From CBDCFV01 sp963664625 (GTDB lineage Bacteria > Chloroflexota > Dehalococcoidia > Lucifugimonadales > UBA3495): a DNA stretch of 64,000 nt. Positions 17,348 to 25,126 of this stretch are shown here, in pieces (position 1 is the first letter of the stretch; every line of letters begins with the position of its first letter). The position numbers and the translations under genes are program-made. Location: contig OY761541.1 of the NCBI GenBank assembly GCA_963664625.1, positions 1,488,001 through 1,552,000 on the forward strand. The letters run 5' to 3'. The notes under the pieces are model-generated. The model saw only the letters and a program-made list of their open reading frames with translations, searched no databases and was not told the DNA's origin.

Positions 17348-18355
17348 TCAGAACGGGAGTAGTTCTTCTTGATACCTTCCAGAATAGGCCAGTTGGTCGT
17401 CTAGCAAGAATCGGACGGAGTAGTCTTCAGGATGCCGGAGGTTTAGAAGTGAGAGCGAGAGCATTGAACTGACTACGAAATCATCATTCGACCAAGCCAA
17501 CCTCCTGCCGGTCAGCGTCTCAACAATTTCAGCCCTCGCATTGAACGGACCGGATGGGTTTCTTGAGTCTCCAGTATTAAAACGAAACAGGACTGATTCC
17601 CGATTCATCTCAACCTGTTCTATAAAGTACCACTCTTTGTAGAACAGGTTCAATTGTGGACGTACACCTATTTTGTCAACCCAATGGCTAAACGGCCCCG
17701 GTGGCAGCAAGCCCAATAAGGTATCGTACTCGGCCTGACTCCTGCAACAAATGAATCGTATGGCGGTCGCGCTAAGCCGCTCAGGTGCTAGAACTTCTGC
17801 GTTGCGGTGGTAAACAATTCTGTTTGGAATTGAGGTGTCATACCATCCGGAGTGGTACACAGTTTCGAATGGAATGGTAGTGAAAAATCCGACGTCGCCG
17901 GTAGGTTCGGCCCCGGCTGCTACGTTCCCATCAGTGAATAGGACTCCGGATTTGGCCAATACTTCCATTGCATCAATTATCAAGTACACCGGTACGGGAC
18001 ATTGAGTTTGGTGATACTGCTGGCCGACAGGACGGAAGCCTTCGTTCCGATACTGTGTCGGGGTTTTCGGACGAAAGTACAGCCGAACATAGTCCTGCCA
18101 TATCTCGCTAGTCTGGGCGATAATGTCCCGGCTTGCAATATCCACGTGGAGTTGCTGGGAAGCAAGCGCCTGTGTCCGACTGAGCATCTCCCCGGTCCGG
18201 AGGATGTTTACAACATTCCGAACGTCCGTACAGTGAAACAGAAAGTCAGGCCACCATCGTTGGGACGGCAATAACCAAGGCTGCTGCTTCAATCGACTCA
18301 GATGTTGTCGGATCTCCCTGATTTCCGTTCGAGTTCTGGTGTCACTTCGGCTCAA
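17348..18355 (-). CDS. darT: DarT-like DNA ADP-ribosyltransferase toxin (DUF4433) with extra C-terminal domain
   Basis: 335 residues. Residues about 37-240 match DarT: FHCTDVRNVVNILRTGEML with His41 (NAD-binding H-x-T), YVRLYFRPKTPTQYRNEG, and NAEVLAPERL with Glu187 at the position of the catalytic glutamate. DarT transfers ADP-ribose to thymidine in single-stranded DNA, blocking replication, and serves as an anti-phage toxin. Characterised DarTs have roughly 210-230 residues; here about 95 more follow, an unassigned domain. The frame opens with TTG inside the end of darG (14-base overlap), so translation is probably coupled. The antitoxin is encoded upstream, the reverse of the classic darT-darG order. 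Confidence 0.85.
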   Translation of the reverse strand: MSRSDTRTRTEIREIRQHLSRLKQQPWLLPSQRWWPDFLFHCTDVRNVVNILRTGEMLSRTQALASQQLHVDIASRDIIAQTSEIWQDYVRLYFRPKTPTQYRNEGFRPVGQQYHQTQCPVPVYLIIDAMEVLAKSGVLFTDGNVAAGAEPTGDVGFFTTIPFETVYHSGWYDTSIPNRIVYHRNAEVLAPERLSATAIRFICCRSQAEYDTLLGLLPPGPFSHWVDKIGVRPQLNLFYKEWYFIEQVEMNRESVLFRFNTGDSRNPSGPFNARAEIVETLTGRRLAWSNDDFVVSSMLSLSLLNLRHPEDYSVRFLLDDQLAYSGRYQEELLPF

Positions 18356-19268
18356 ATGTACCTACTGAAGCAAACAGGTCGGGTTGCAATTCCTGGCGAC
18401 GTGGCTCAATTCTGAGGCCGAGCGAGTTGTTGGAAAGCCTATCGTATTTCGACGCCATTGTTACTGGATGGATGTAGGGCAACCGGGCCATTACCGGAAC
18501 GATATACTTGGCATACCTGTCGAGGCCATACGGCATACTATCGGCAGGCAGAAATCCGGCATGGCGGACCTGTTGCCATAAATCCATGATGGCCTCCGCG
18601 GGGAGTGTATAGGCACCGTCGTCCGTCTCTAGGACTAATGCTTCATGGTTTGTGTCAGCCCTCACGGTGAAAGGAGTGCCGTCATACAATGGTGCGACCT
18701 CAGTTGACGTCTCAAATTCCCCTACTAGATCGCTCCAGACTTCAGAGAAAGCCAACGATTCCGGATCTCCTCTGAGCCACTTTTTGACTTCCCTGATGTT
18801 TCTGTGCTCTGGTGAAAACCGGTCTTTGACATGGTGGAGGTGGACGTATGCCGTAACCGGCAGTTTGGCCAGATATTTCTCCACCAACGGATGCACCTGT
18901 GTTTCCCAATCCAATTCCCCATTGCCACATCCGAGCATCGGGAACGAAATCGACGTAATTCTATAAACGTGGTAGGTATCGGCGAATTTCCGCAGACCCG
19001 CCTCGATATACTCGGGCTGCGAAGGTTGACGCCAGTGCTTCTTAGTAGGGAAATTCAGGACCCACTTATGCTCGGTCTTGTACAGCCATAGCTGGCCTAC
19101 GTCAAACTGCTTCTTCTCGCACAATTCCTGGTACTGCTTGAACATCTCCGGGTAGATAGTCTTGAAGTCCTTGGCAATGCCCTTGCCCATTACGCCGACC
19201 GTGTTTACGGTGTTCACCAGGACCCGGGCCGGGCTGGTGAACAGGTCGCAAGCTACATAGTTGATCAT
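18342..19268 (-). CDS. darG: DarG-like macrodomain antitoxin
   Basis: 308 residues. The N-terminal ~150 form a DarG/TARG1-type macrodomain: VLVNTVNTVGVMGKGIAKDF with the lysine next to the ADP-ribose loop, then KHWRQPS and FPMLGCGNGELDW. DarG removes ADP-ribose from thymidine in DNA and also binds DarT directly. The C-terminal ~150 residues do not resemble a domain I can name and probably hold the toxin-binding part. A GGGAGAGG stretch precedes the ATG. It is transcribed first, with the toxin gene overlapping its end. Confidence 0.85.
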   Translation of the reverse strand: MINYVACDLFTSPARVLVNTVNTVGVMGKGIAKDFKTIYPEMFKQYQELCEKKQFDVGQLWLYKTEHKWVLNFPTKKHWRQPSQPEYIEAGLRKFADTYHVYRITSISFPMLGCGNGELDWETQVHPLVEKYLAKLPVTAYVHLHHVKDRFSPEHRNIREVKKWLRGDPESLAFSEVWSDLVGEFETSTEVAPLYDGTPFTVRADTNHEALVLETDDGAYTLPAEAIMDLWQQVRHAGFLPADSMPYGLDRYAKYIVPVMARLPYIHPVTMASKYDRLSNNSLGLRIEPRRQELQPDLFASVGTFEPK

Positions 19269-19505
19269 GGTGTGGCCTCTCCCTGCGCCAGTGGTGCTCG
19301 CGGTTCAGATGCCAAATGCGCCGCGTCCCCAAAATACTACCAAGGCCGCGGACATTGCTGCCTTGCGTGGCCCGGACGGCGTTGAGGTAAAACTATGGAT
19401 TGGTCCGGACCATAAGCGTATTAGAACATACGTTCAGCATCCTGTCATCCAACATCTGACACAGGGCAAGGATGGTATGCCGAAAGCCCCTCTGGGACTT
19501 ACTTT

Positions 19506-20855
19506 CTAAAGCCGAATCATCCCCACATCCCCTTCAATAGTGATCTCAGTGCCAAAGGGCTTGGAAACGTCCTGGAGCCATTTGAGGGTCTGTTGGGCTA
19601 TCGGGCCCTCGGCCAGTACCGGCCTGCCGCGTTGGGGAATGGGCCGCCCGTAGCCCATATCGATGGGGTAGAGGACGATCTCCCGCAACTCGCCGCCGCC
19701 GTAATTGCAGACCGCTACCACGCTTTGCCAGAATACCGGGTCTGCGGCGAAAGCGCGGGACCCGCCGCCGGAACGGGTGTCCAGGTAGTCTCCCGGCGTC
19801 TGGTCGTAGCCCAGGTTGTACATCCGGTACGCTTCGTCTGGGATACGGAGGACGCTTTCGTTCTGAAAAATGAAGTTGCCCAAGCTGTAGAAAATCGGGC
19901 GGTTCTTGTAAATTTCGATGCCCCGCAGAAAGTGGGGGCCGTGCCCGGCGAACAGGGCGCATCCTTGGTCAATGGTCCAGTGAGCGAAGTCCACCAGGAA
20001 GTCCGGAGGAGACAACCGGGAGCCGCCGTGGTACTCGCCGGTCGAGCCGCTCTCGTGGCAATGGGTGCCGTACATCACCCAATCAGACTGCTTCTGAGCG
20101 CCCCGTATCCACTTTCCTATCCCGGCTAAGTCCGACTGGTTGGGCGAAGTCTGGATGGAAAAATCCTCCGAAAGGACGAACTTTTTCTCCAGGAACTCCA
20201 CCTCGGAAGAGTGATCGACCTCTTCCCGGAGTCCTCGGAAGCCGAAATTGCGCGTAACGTCCGCGGCTTCCTGGTAGCCCAGTTCCCGGTTGGCTTTCTG
20301 GAGAGCATCGAACACGTCCCGCTCCACGTGGTGGACCAAGTCGTGCCGCAGGGCGTTGACTCCCGGACGGCCCGGAAAATCAGGGCGGCCCGGACCGGCG
20401 CGGGAAACCTCGCTGAAGGTGCTGGTCGCCGACAGAACGGCCAACCGCCCCCTGGGCGAGTCGAAGTAGGCGGGCGCCCTTGCCTCGTCGGCGTCCTTGC
20501 CTCCGCCGGCTGCCGGCAGGTCGATCTCCCGGCAATGCTGCAACGTGGTCAGGAAGCCGCCCTCGGAAAAGTCGAATGAGTGGTTGTTAGCGGCGGTTAC
20601 CGCGTCGATTCCCAGCCACTTCAACTCGTCCAGGTTGCGCGGGTCCGACCTGGTATAGGTGGCGCTGCTCCATTGCCAACTGCTTTCATAGTCGTGGAAG
20701 AGCATTTCCAGGTTCACGACGGATGCGTCCGCCTCTCGCAGGATGCGGGCGAGCTTGAGGAATGACTCTTCCTGGAAGGGCCGCATCCGACGCGTGATCA
20801 TGGCGTCGCCGCCCACGGCGATGGAAATGTCTCTTTTTTCCGCGTCGTAGATCAT
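19506..20855 (-). CDS. CapA family protein (poly-gamma-glutamate capsule type metallophosphoesterase)
   Basis: 449 residues with the CapA/PGA_cap fold: ISIAVGGDAMITRRM near the start, ASVVNLEMLFHD, AANNHSFDFSEGG, VMYGTHCHESG and GHGPHFLRGIEIYKNRPIFY followed by SLGNF. These blocks carry the Asp, Asn and His metal ligands of the calcineurin-like core. Only CapA in capsule loci is linked to polyglutamate; isolated members like this one have unknown substrates. The frame is open about 200 codons further upstream, but the ATG at 20855 has GGAGG five bases before it and begins the domain. An IS630 element now sits in its upstream region. Confidence 0.82.
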   Translation of the reverse strand: MIYDAEKRDISIAVGGDAMITRRMRPFQEESFLKLARILREADASVVNLEMLFHDYESSWQWSSATYTRSDPRNLDELKWLGIDAVTAANNHSFDFSEGGFLTTLQHCREIDLPAAGGGKDADEARAPAYFDSPRGRLAVLSATSTFSEVSRAGPGRPDFPGRPGVNALRHDLVHHVERDVFDALQKANRELGYQEAADVTRNFGFRGLREEVDHSSEVEFLEKKFVLSEDFSIQTSPNQSDLAGIGKWIRGAQKQSDWVMYGTHCHESGSTGEYHGGSRLSPPDFLVDFAHWTIDQGCALFAGHGPHFLRGIEIYKNRPIFYSLGNFIFQNESVLRIPDEAYRMYNLGYDQTPGDYLDTRSGGGSRAFAADPVFWQSVVAVCNYGGGELREIVLYPIDMGYGRPIPQRGRPVLAEGPIAQQTLKWLQDVSKPFGTEITIEGDVGMIRL

Positions 20856-21092
20856 GTTGCCTCCTTCGTCAGTTGCTTCCTTGATAATGACGGCCAAGGG
20901 TACACCCTCAGCGGGGCGATTATACCACCGGCATGGGCCGGGTTGCCGGTCTATCAGGACTGGGAAGCACGGTGCGGGGCTGTTACGATGTCCCTGCGAA
21001 TCTAGTAGTCCACCAGCTTTGAATTGATAGATAATACGGGTGCAATCTTGCTGGTATACAGCAAAGGGCAAAGTGATATTGGGAGGATGGGG

Positions 21093-21554
21093 GTGCCAAC
21101 CAAAAAATACCGGGTCAAACTGAGTGCAGAGGAGCAACAGGAACTGAAGGGACTGGTGTCCCGGGGACAGACGGCAGCATACAAGCAAACTCATGCCCGC
21201 ATCCTGCTGCTCAGCGATGAATCCCAAGAGGGCGGGGCAATGAAGGACGAGGAAATAGCCCGGGTCCTGAAGGTGGGCAACGCCACGGTGGAACGGGTGC
21301 GCCGATGCTGTGTCGAGGAGGGTCTGGAGAGAGCCTTGGGACGTAAGGAGCAACTCAATCGCCGCCGGAAAAAACTGGACGGTCAGGGAGAAGCTCACCT
21401 GATAGCCCTGGCCTGCTCCCAACCACCGGAGGGCCGGTCCGGCTGGACGCTGCAACTGCTGGCTGAGGGGTTGGTGGAGCGCGAGATAGTGGACAGCATC
21501 AGCACCGAGACGGTGCGCCAGACACTGAAAAAAACGAACTCAAGCCTTGGCTGA
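21093..21554 (+). CDS. IS630 transposase, frame A (helix-turn-helix half)
   Basis: About 153 residues, from a GTG start with GGGAGG six bases upstream, reading PTKKYRVKLSAEEQQELKGL as IS630 transposases do. It holds the winged or Psq-like DNA-binding helices (KDEEIARVLKVGNATVERVR) and ends at TGA 21552-21554. Seven A residues at 21528-21534 lie just before; a -1 slip there gives LKKNELKPWLKE and joins directly to frame B. The ATG at 21087 overlaps the ribosome site and is less likely. Confidence 0.85.
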   Translation: MPTKKYRVKLSAEEQQELKGLVSRGQTAAYKQTHARILLLSDESQEGGAMKDEEIARVLKVGNATVERVRRCCVEEGLERALGRKEQLNRRRKKLDGQGEAHLIALACSQPPEGRSGWTLQLLAEGLVEREIVDSISTETVRQTLKKTNSSLG

Positions 21555-22231
21555 AAGAGTGTTGGTGCATCCCGCCCAAGGCCAGCGCCGAGTTCGTCTG
21601 CGCCATGGAGGACGTGCTGGAGGTCTACCATCGCCGGTACGAGGACAACGAAGTGCTGGTGTGCTTGGACGAGACCAGCAAACAGCAGGTGAAGGAGACC
21701 CGCCTGCCGCGTCCGGCTCGCCCTGGGGAGCCGGCCTGCTACGACTACGAATACGAGCGCAACGGAGTGAGCAACCTGTTCATGCTGTTCGCGCCCTTGG
21801 GAGGGTGGCGCCGGGTGGAGGTGACGGACCAGCGCACCAAGGTCGATTGGGCCCGGGTGGTCAAGCAACTGGTGGATGTGGACTACCCGGACAAGGACCG
21901 CATCGTTCTGGTAATGGACAATCTGAACACCCACCATCCGGCTTCTCTGTATGAGGCTTTCGAGCCGGAGGAAGCGAGGCGCCTCGCTGAACGGCTGGAA
22001 ATCCACTATACGCCGAAGCATGGGAGTTGGTTGAATATGGCCGAGATAGAGCTTGGAGTGCTGGCCAGGCAGTGCTTGGACCGCAGGATTCCTTGTCAGG
22101 AAATACTGAGACAGGAGACCCAGGTCTGGCAGAACCAACGGAACCGGGACGGGGTCCGGGTGGACTGGCGTTTCACTACCGAAGACGCCCGCATCAAATT
22201 GAAGTCCCTTTATCCATCAATACAACACTGA
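21533..22231 (+). CDS. IS630 transposase, frame B (DDE catalytic half)
   Basis: This continues the transposase after the A7 run in the -1 frame. It carries the DDE_3 core: VVYxLDET-like VCLDETSKQ (first Asp), VLVMDNLNTHHPASLYEAF (second Asp) and HGSWLNMAEIELGVL (final Glu). No own start with a ribosome site is evident; the first in-frame ATG (21605) would lose part of the fold. The exact homopolymer and continuous homology suggest programmed -1 frameshifting rather than decay. Confidence 0.85.
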   Translation, partial: NELKPWLKECWCIPPKASAEFVCAMEDVLEVYHRRYEDNEVLVCLDETSKQQVKETRLPRPARPGEPACYDYEYERNGVSNLFMLFAPLGGWRRVEVTDQRTKVDWARVVKQLVDVDYPDKDRIVLVMDNLNTHHPASLYEAFEPEEARRLAERLEIHYTPKHGSWLNMAEIELGVLARQCLDRRIPCQEILRQETQVWQNQRNRDGVRVDWRFTTEDARIKLKSLYPSIQH

Positions 22232-22278
22232 CTGACTACTAGGCGCGTGTTGAACACTCAAGAGGGTTAGGTGGTCCG

Positions 22279-23454
22279 ATGGCATCTACGGCTGAAGCGG
22301 TGATCATAGGCGGGGGCGTGATGGGATGCAGCATCCTGTACAACCTGGCTTCCCGGGGGATGCGCGACGCCCTGTTGCTGGAACGGGACATACTGGGATC
22401 GGGGTCTACCGGGCGGTCGTCGGGCGCGGTGCGGATGCACTACTCCAACGAGGTCCACGCCCGGATGGCTTGGAAAAGCTTGGACATCTTCCGCAACTTC
22501 GCCGACATGATAGGCGGCCAGTGCGGGTTCGTCGAAACGGGTTACATGGTGTTCGCCGGGGAGGACAACCTGGAAGCCTTTCAAGCCAACGTGGCGATGC
22601 AACAGTCGGTGGGTATTGACACCAAGCTAATAAATCAGGAAGAGGCCAACGAGATAGCACCGTTCTTCTACTTGGACGACTGCGCCGGCATCGCTTACGA
22701 ACCCGGCTCCGGCCATGCCGACCCGTCGGGCACGGCGATTGCCTACGCCAACAGGGCCAGGGATCTGGGCGCGCGAATACGGTTGCAAGCACCCGCAACG
22801 GGAGTGGAAGTCTCGCCCGCAGGAAAGGTAGTCGCCGTTACCACCGCGCAGGAACGGATAGAAACTCCCATCGCCATCGTGGCCACCGGGCCGTGGAGCC
22901 GCCGTTTCCTGCTTCAACACGGCGTAGACCTGCCGCTGGAAGCCACCCGCCACGAGGTCATCCTGTTGAAACGGCCGTTGGACAAGATACCCTACCACCC
23001 CGGAGGCGCCGACATCGTCAATATGGTCTACTTCAGACCCGAAAGCACCGATTTAACCCTACTGGGCAATGGCAACACCGAAGAAATTATCGAAGACCCG
23101 GAAATATTCGCCCAGCGCCCGGCGCAGCACTTCATCCAGGATGCGTGGAGCCGGTTCGTTCGCCGGATTCCGCTCATGGAGCAAGCGGAATACAGTTCCG
23201 GTTACGCCGGCCTGTACACCAACACTCCCGATTCCCATCCGGTAATCGACCGGGTGGAAGGAATCGAGGGTCTATATATCTGCACCGGCTTCAGCGGCCA
23301 CGGGTTCAAGCTCTCGCCCATCGTAGGCGTTATCATGGCCGAGTTGGTATTGGACGGCAATGCAACCACCATCGACATCTCCCCGTTGCGCCTGTCCAGG
23401 TTCCGGGAAGGTCAGTTGAACCAAGCCAGGTACGCCTACAAGGTGCTGGCGTGA
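22279..23454 (+). CDS. FAD-dependent oxidoreductase (DAO family, sarcosine-oxidase-beta-like)
   Basis: 391 residues. The FAD-binding Rossmann motif is at residues 8-20 (VIIGGGVMGCSILYNLA), followed by GSGSTGRSSGAVRMHYSNE, typical of the sarcosine/dimethylglycine oxidase beta-like DAO group, and a C-terminal ICTGFSGHGFKLSP that contacts the isoalloxazine. Members oxidise secondary or N-methylated amino acids to imines. The substrate is unknown. AGGTGG lies upstream of the ATG. The IS630 right end is 39 bases before the gene, so its promoter may have been lost or be supplied by the element. Confidence 0.88.
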   Translation: MASTAEAVIIGGGVMGCSILYNLASRGMRDALLLERDILGSGSTGRSSGAVRMHYSNEVHARMAWKSLDIFRNFADMIGGQCGFVETGYMVFAGEDNLEAFQANVAMQQSVGIDTKLINQEEANEIAPFFYLDDCAGIAYEPGSGHADPSGTAIAYANRARDLGARIRLQAPATGVEVSPAGKVVAVTTAQERIETPIAIVATGPWSRRFLLQHGVDLPLEATRHEVILLKRPLDKIPYHPGGADIVNMVYFRPESTDLTLLGNGNTEEIIEDPEIFAQRPAQHFIQDAWSRFVRRIPLMEQAEYSSGYAGLYTNTPDSHPVIDRVEGIEGLYICTGFSGHGFKLSPIVGVIMAELVLDGNATTIDISPLRLSRFREGQLNQARYAYKVLA

Positions 23455-23528
23455 GGGCATCTTGCAAGTCCTTATAATTGACATCATCACCGTAGCGGTA
23501 TACGCTAACTACGGTTAAGGAGAGCTGG

Positions 23529-23550
23529 TGAAAAGAGCCCCTGGGCTCTT
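23529..23550 (-). terminator. Rho-independent terminator of the DUF3800 gene
   Basis: On the minus strand a perfect eight-base-pair stem AAGAGCCC / GGGCTCTT with a two-base AG gap is followed by TTTTC, 34 bases after the DUF3800 stop. Confidence 0.55.
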
Positions 23551-23583
23551 CCGGGCAAGCCGGATAGCTGGCTCATTTTCTTT

Positions 23584-24237
23584 TCAATAGTAATAGGTCG
23601 TTCCAGCCCTTAACAAATCGAACTCCGACCGTATCTTGCTCTGAATCCGGTCATAAGAACGAGTATCGCCAATCTCCCATTTTCTCTGTATTGCCCAACT
23701 GCAATAGTCGGCAACTTGCAGGCACGGGTCTACCGATGCCGGCCACATATCAATTCTTATGGCTTGAGTCGGGGAAGTTAGCTCCACTATATCCTCAATC
23801 GCATAGCGAAAATGTCTCAATTTCCGTTTAATGCCGATTGATGCTGCTATCACCAATAATTCATCGGAATGGGATGCCACTCGAGGAGCAACGTACCTCA
23901 TGTGATAGAACCAAGCATACTGGTAGAAAATCTCTTCGGTTGACGTTATATGTGGCGCCACTTTACGCTTCTCTAAAATGGTGGCATCAATCCTTAAGTC
24001 GTATTTGTTCAAGACATCGAATACTCGGTCACGTACGAATTGAGTGTCTTCTGTAGCGTGAAACTCCCTGGGCAAGTTTATGCCGGTCCAAGCCAATTCG
24101 CGCCTTAGATCAAGTAATTCTCTCTCGATGCTATGGTCGTGAATCAACACGGTGGTCAGTATGAAATACCGGCTCGCGCTGTGGTTATTGGTAAAATCGA
24201 AGTTCCCGGATTCGTCGGCGTAGATGTATTTTCTCAA
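23584..24237 (-). CDS. DUF3800 domain protein
   Basis: 217 residues beginning with the DUF3800 hallmark KYIYADESGNFDF, then YFILTTVLI. Later come IDMWPASVDPCLQVADYCSW, the conserved C-terminal Asp-rich part, and a short basic and aromatic end. The DES and QVADY acidic residues suggest an RNase H-like metal site; family activity is not established. DUF3800 genes are frequent in mobile and defence regions. The base composition is lower in GC than the surrounding genes, consistent with transfer. It is divergent from a HEPN-like gene 305 bases away; I see no gene in that gap. Confidence 0.8.
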   Translation of the reverse strand: MRKYIYADESGNFDFTNNHSASRYFILTTVLIHDHSIERELLDLRRELAWTGINLPREFHATEDTQFVRDRVFDVLNKYDLRIDATILEKRKVAPHITSTEEIFYQYAWFYHMRYVAPRVASHSDELLVIAASIGIKRKLRHFRYAIEDIVELTSPTQAIRIDMWPASVDPCLQVADYCSWAIQRKWEIGDTRSYDRIQSKIRSEFDLLRAGTTYYY

Positions 24238-24542
24238 CGCACGGCCTGATTCATCATTAGAATATGTCCCATCAGTTGTGCGAAAGCGGAAGGGACGACA
24301 AACTCCTCCGAATGGATGTTCGATTTATAGAGTTTCTCCGAGTGCGATGATTTTTGCCGTGGACTTCTGGATTCGTTACACGAATAATACACCACGGCTC
24401 ATCGGAATTCTGTCTCTATTATGCTCTACACCTCGGTGGGCATCATTTGTCACTCAAGCCTGTGGTGGCTGCTCCCTTAGATACTTTAAGTGTTAGAATC
24501 ATCATTGAATCGCCAGCAAGCAACCTGACCAAGGGGAATCAA

Positions 24543-25046
24543 GTGACCACACCACTGCCGCCACCGGGCGCTTCCAACACCGACGACTACGCAACCATCA
24601 GCCACATGTTTCTGACTCATGCCAAGGATGAGTTGAGCAGAGGCAACCGGCTTCAAGCGTCCGAGAAGGTCTGGGGCGCGGCCAACTACGCTCTCAAGGC
24701 ACTGGCGGCCCAGCGCGGTTGGAGACACGGCGGCCAAAGGAATATATTCGCCATCGCGTACCAACTGGCGGAGGAAACCAACCGCCGTTCATTCAGGGAA
24801 CAATTGCTTGTCGCGCGGGCCATACACTACAACTTTTACGACAATGACTTGAATGAAGAGGAGGTCAGGAGCGGAGTTGATGTCGTAGAGCAGTACGTCA
24901 CAGACTTGGATGAGGCTCGGGTCTCCTCACCGCAGCCTTTCACAATCAGGACGTTGGAAGACCAGAACCGTTTGCAGCGTCTCACGGGGACCACCTTTGC
25001 CATCGGCACCCATTCCGAAATTGGGTTCGCTCAAACACCGGAATAA
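24543..25046 (+). CDS. HEPN / PaREP1-like protein
   Basis: About 167 residues from a GTG start with AAGGGGA upstream; the longer upstream frame has no ribosome site. The protein is mostly helical: FLTHAKDELSRGNRLQASEK, then VWGAANYALKALAAQRGWRH, then FREQLLVARAIHYNFYDNDL. This is the pattern of PaREP1/HEPN-like proteins, related to the fragment at the left window edge. A catalytic RxxxxH is not clear (ARAIHYN has R-A-I-H, too short), so an RNase role is unproven. The C-terminal 40 residues are not recognised. It may pair functionally with the divergent DUF3800 gene, but that is inference. Confidence 0.6.
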   Translation: MTTPLPPPGASNTDDYATISHMFLTHAKDELSRGNRLQASEKVWGAANYALKALAAQRGWRHGGQRNIFAIAYQLAEETNRRSFREQLLVARAIHYNFYDNDLNEEEVRSGVDVVEQYVTDLDEARVSSPQPFTIRTLEDQNRLQRLTGTTFAIGTHSEIGFAQTPE

Positions 25047-25126
25047 ACTGGTACACGACAATGACCTTGTAGCCTGGCCATGACAGGCAACCGTTTTGAT
25101 AGAAGTCCTATAGTGGAGGAAAGACC

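Larger units (their letters stand above)
21005..22239 (+). mobile_element. IS630-family insertion sequence, intact ends and TA target duplication
   Basis: The element is 1235 bases long and flanked by TA at 21003-21004 and 22240-22241, the IS630/Tc1 target. The ends are inverted: GTAGTCCACCAGCTTTGAAT inward from the left against GTAGTCAGTCAGTGTTGTAT inward from the right, both continuing as TGAT(A/G)GATAA. It encodes a two-frame transposase. It sits between the divergent CapA and oxidoreductase genes, so it has separated them from their original promoters. A 158-base relative with matching ends lies at 31113. Confidence 0.9.

Noticed and set aside
19261..19509. 82-codon plus-strand frame between darG and the CapA gene
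   Set aside because: It overlaps the darG start, has no ribosome site and no recognisable pattern; it could be spurious. It is kept as a note only.
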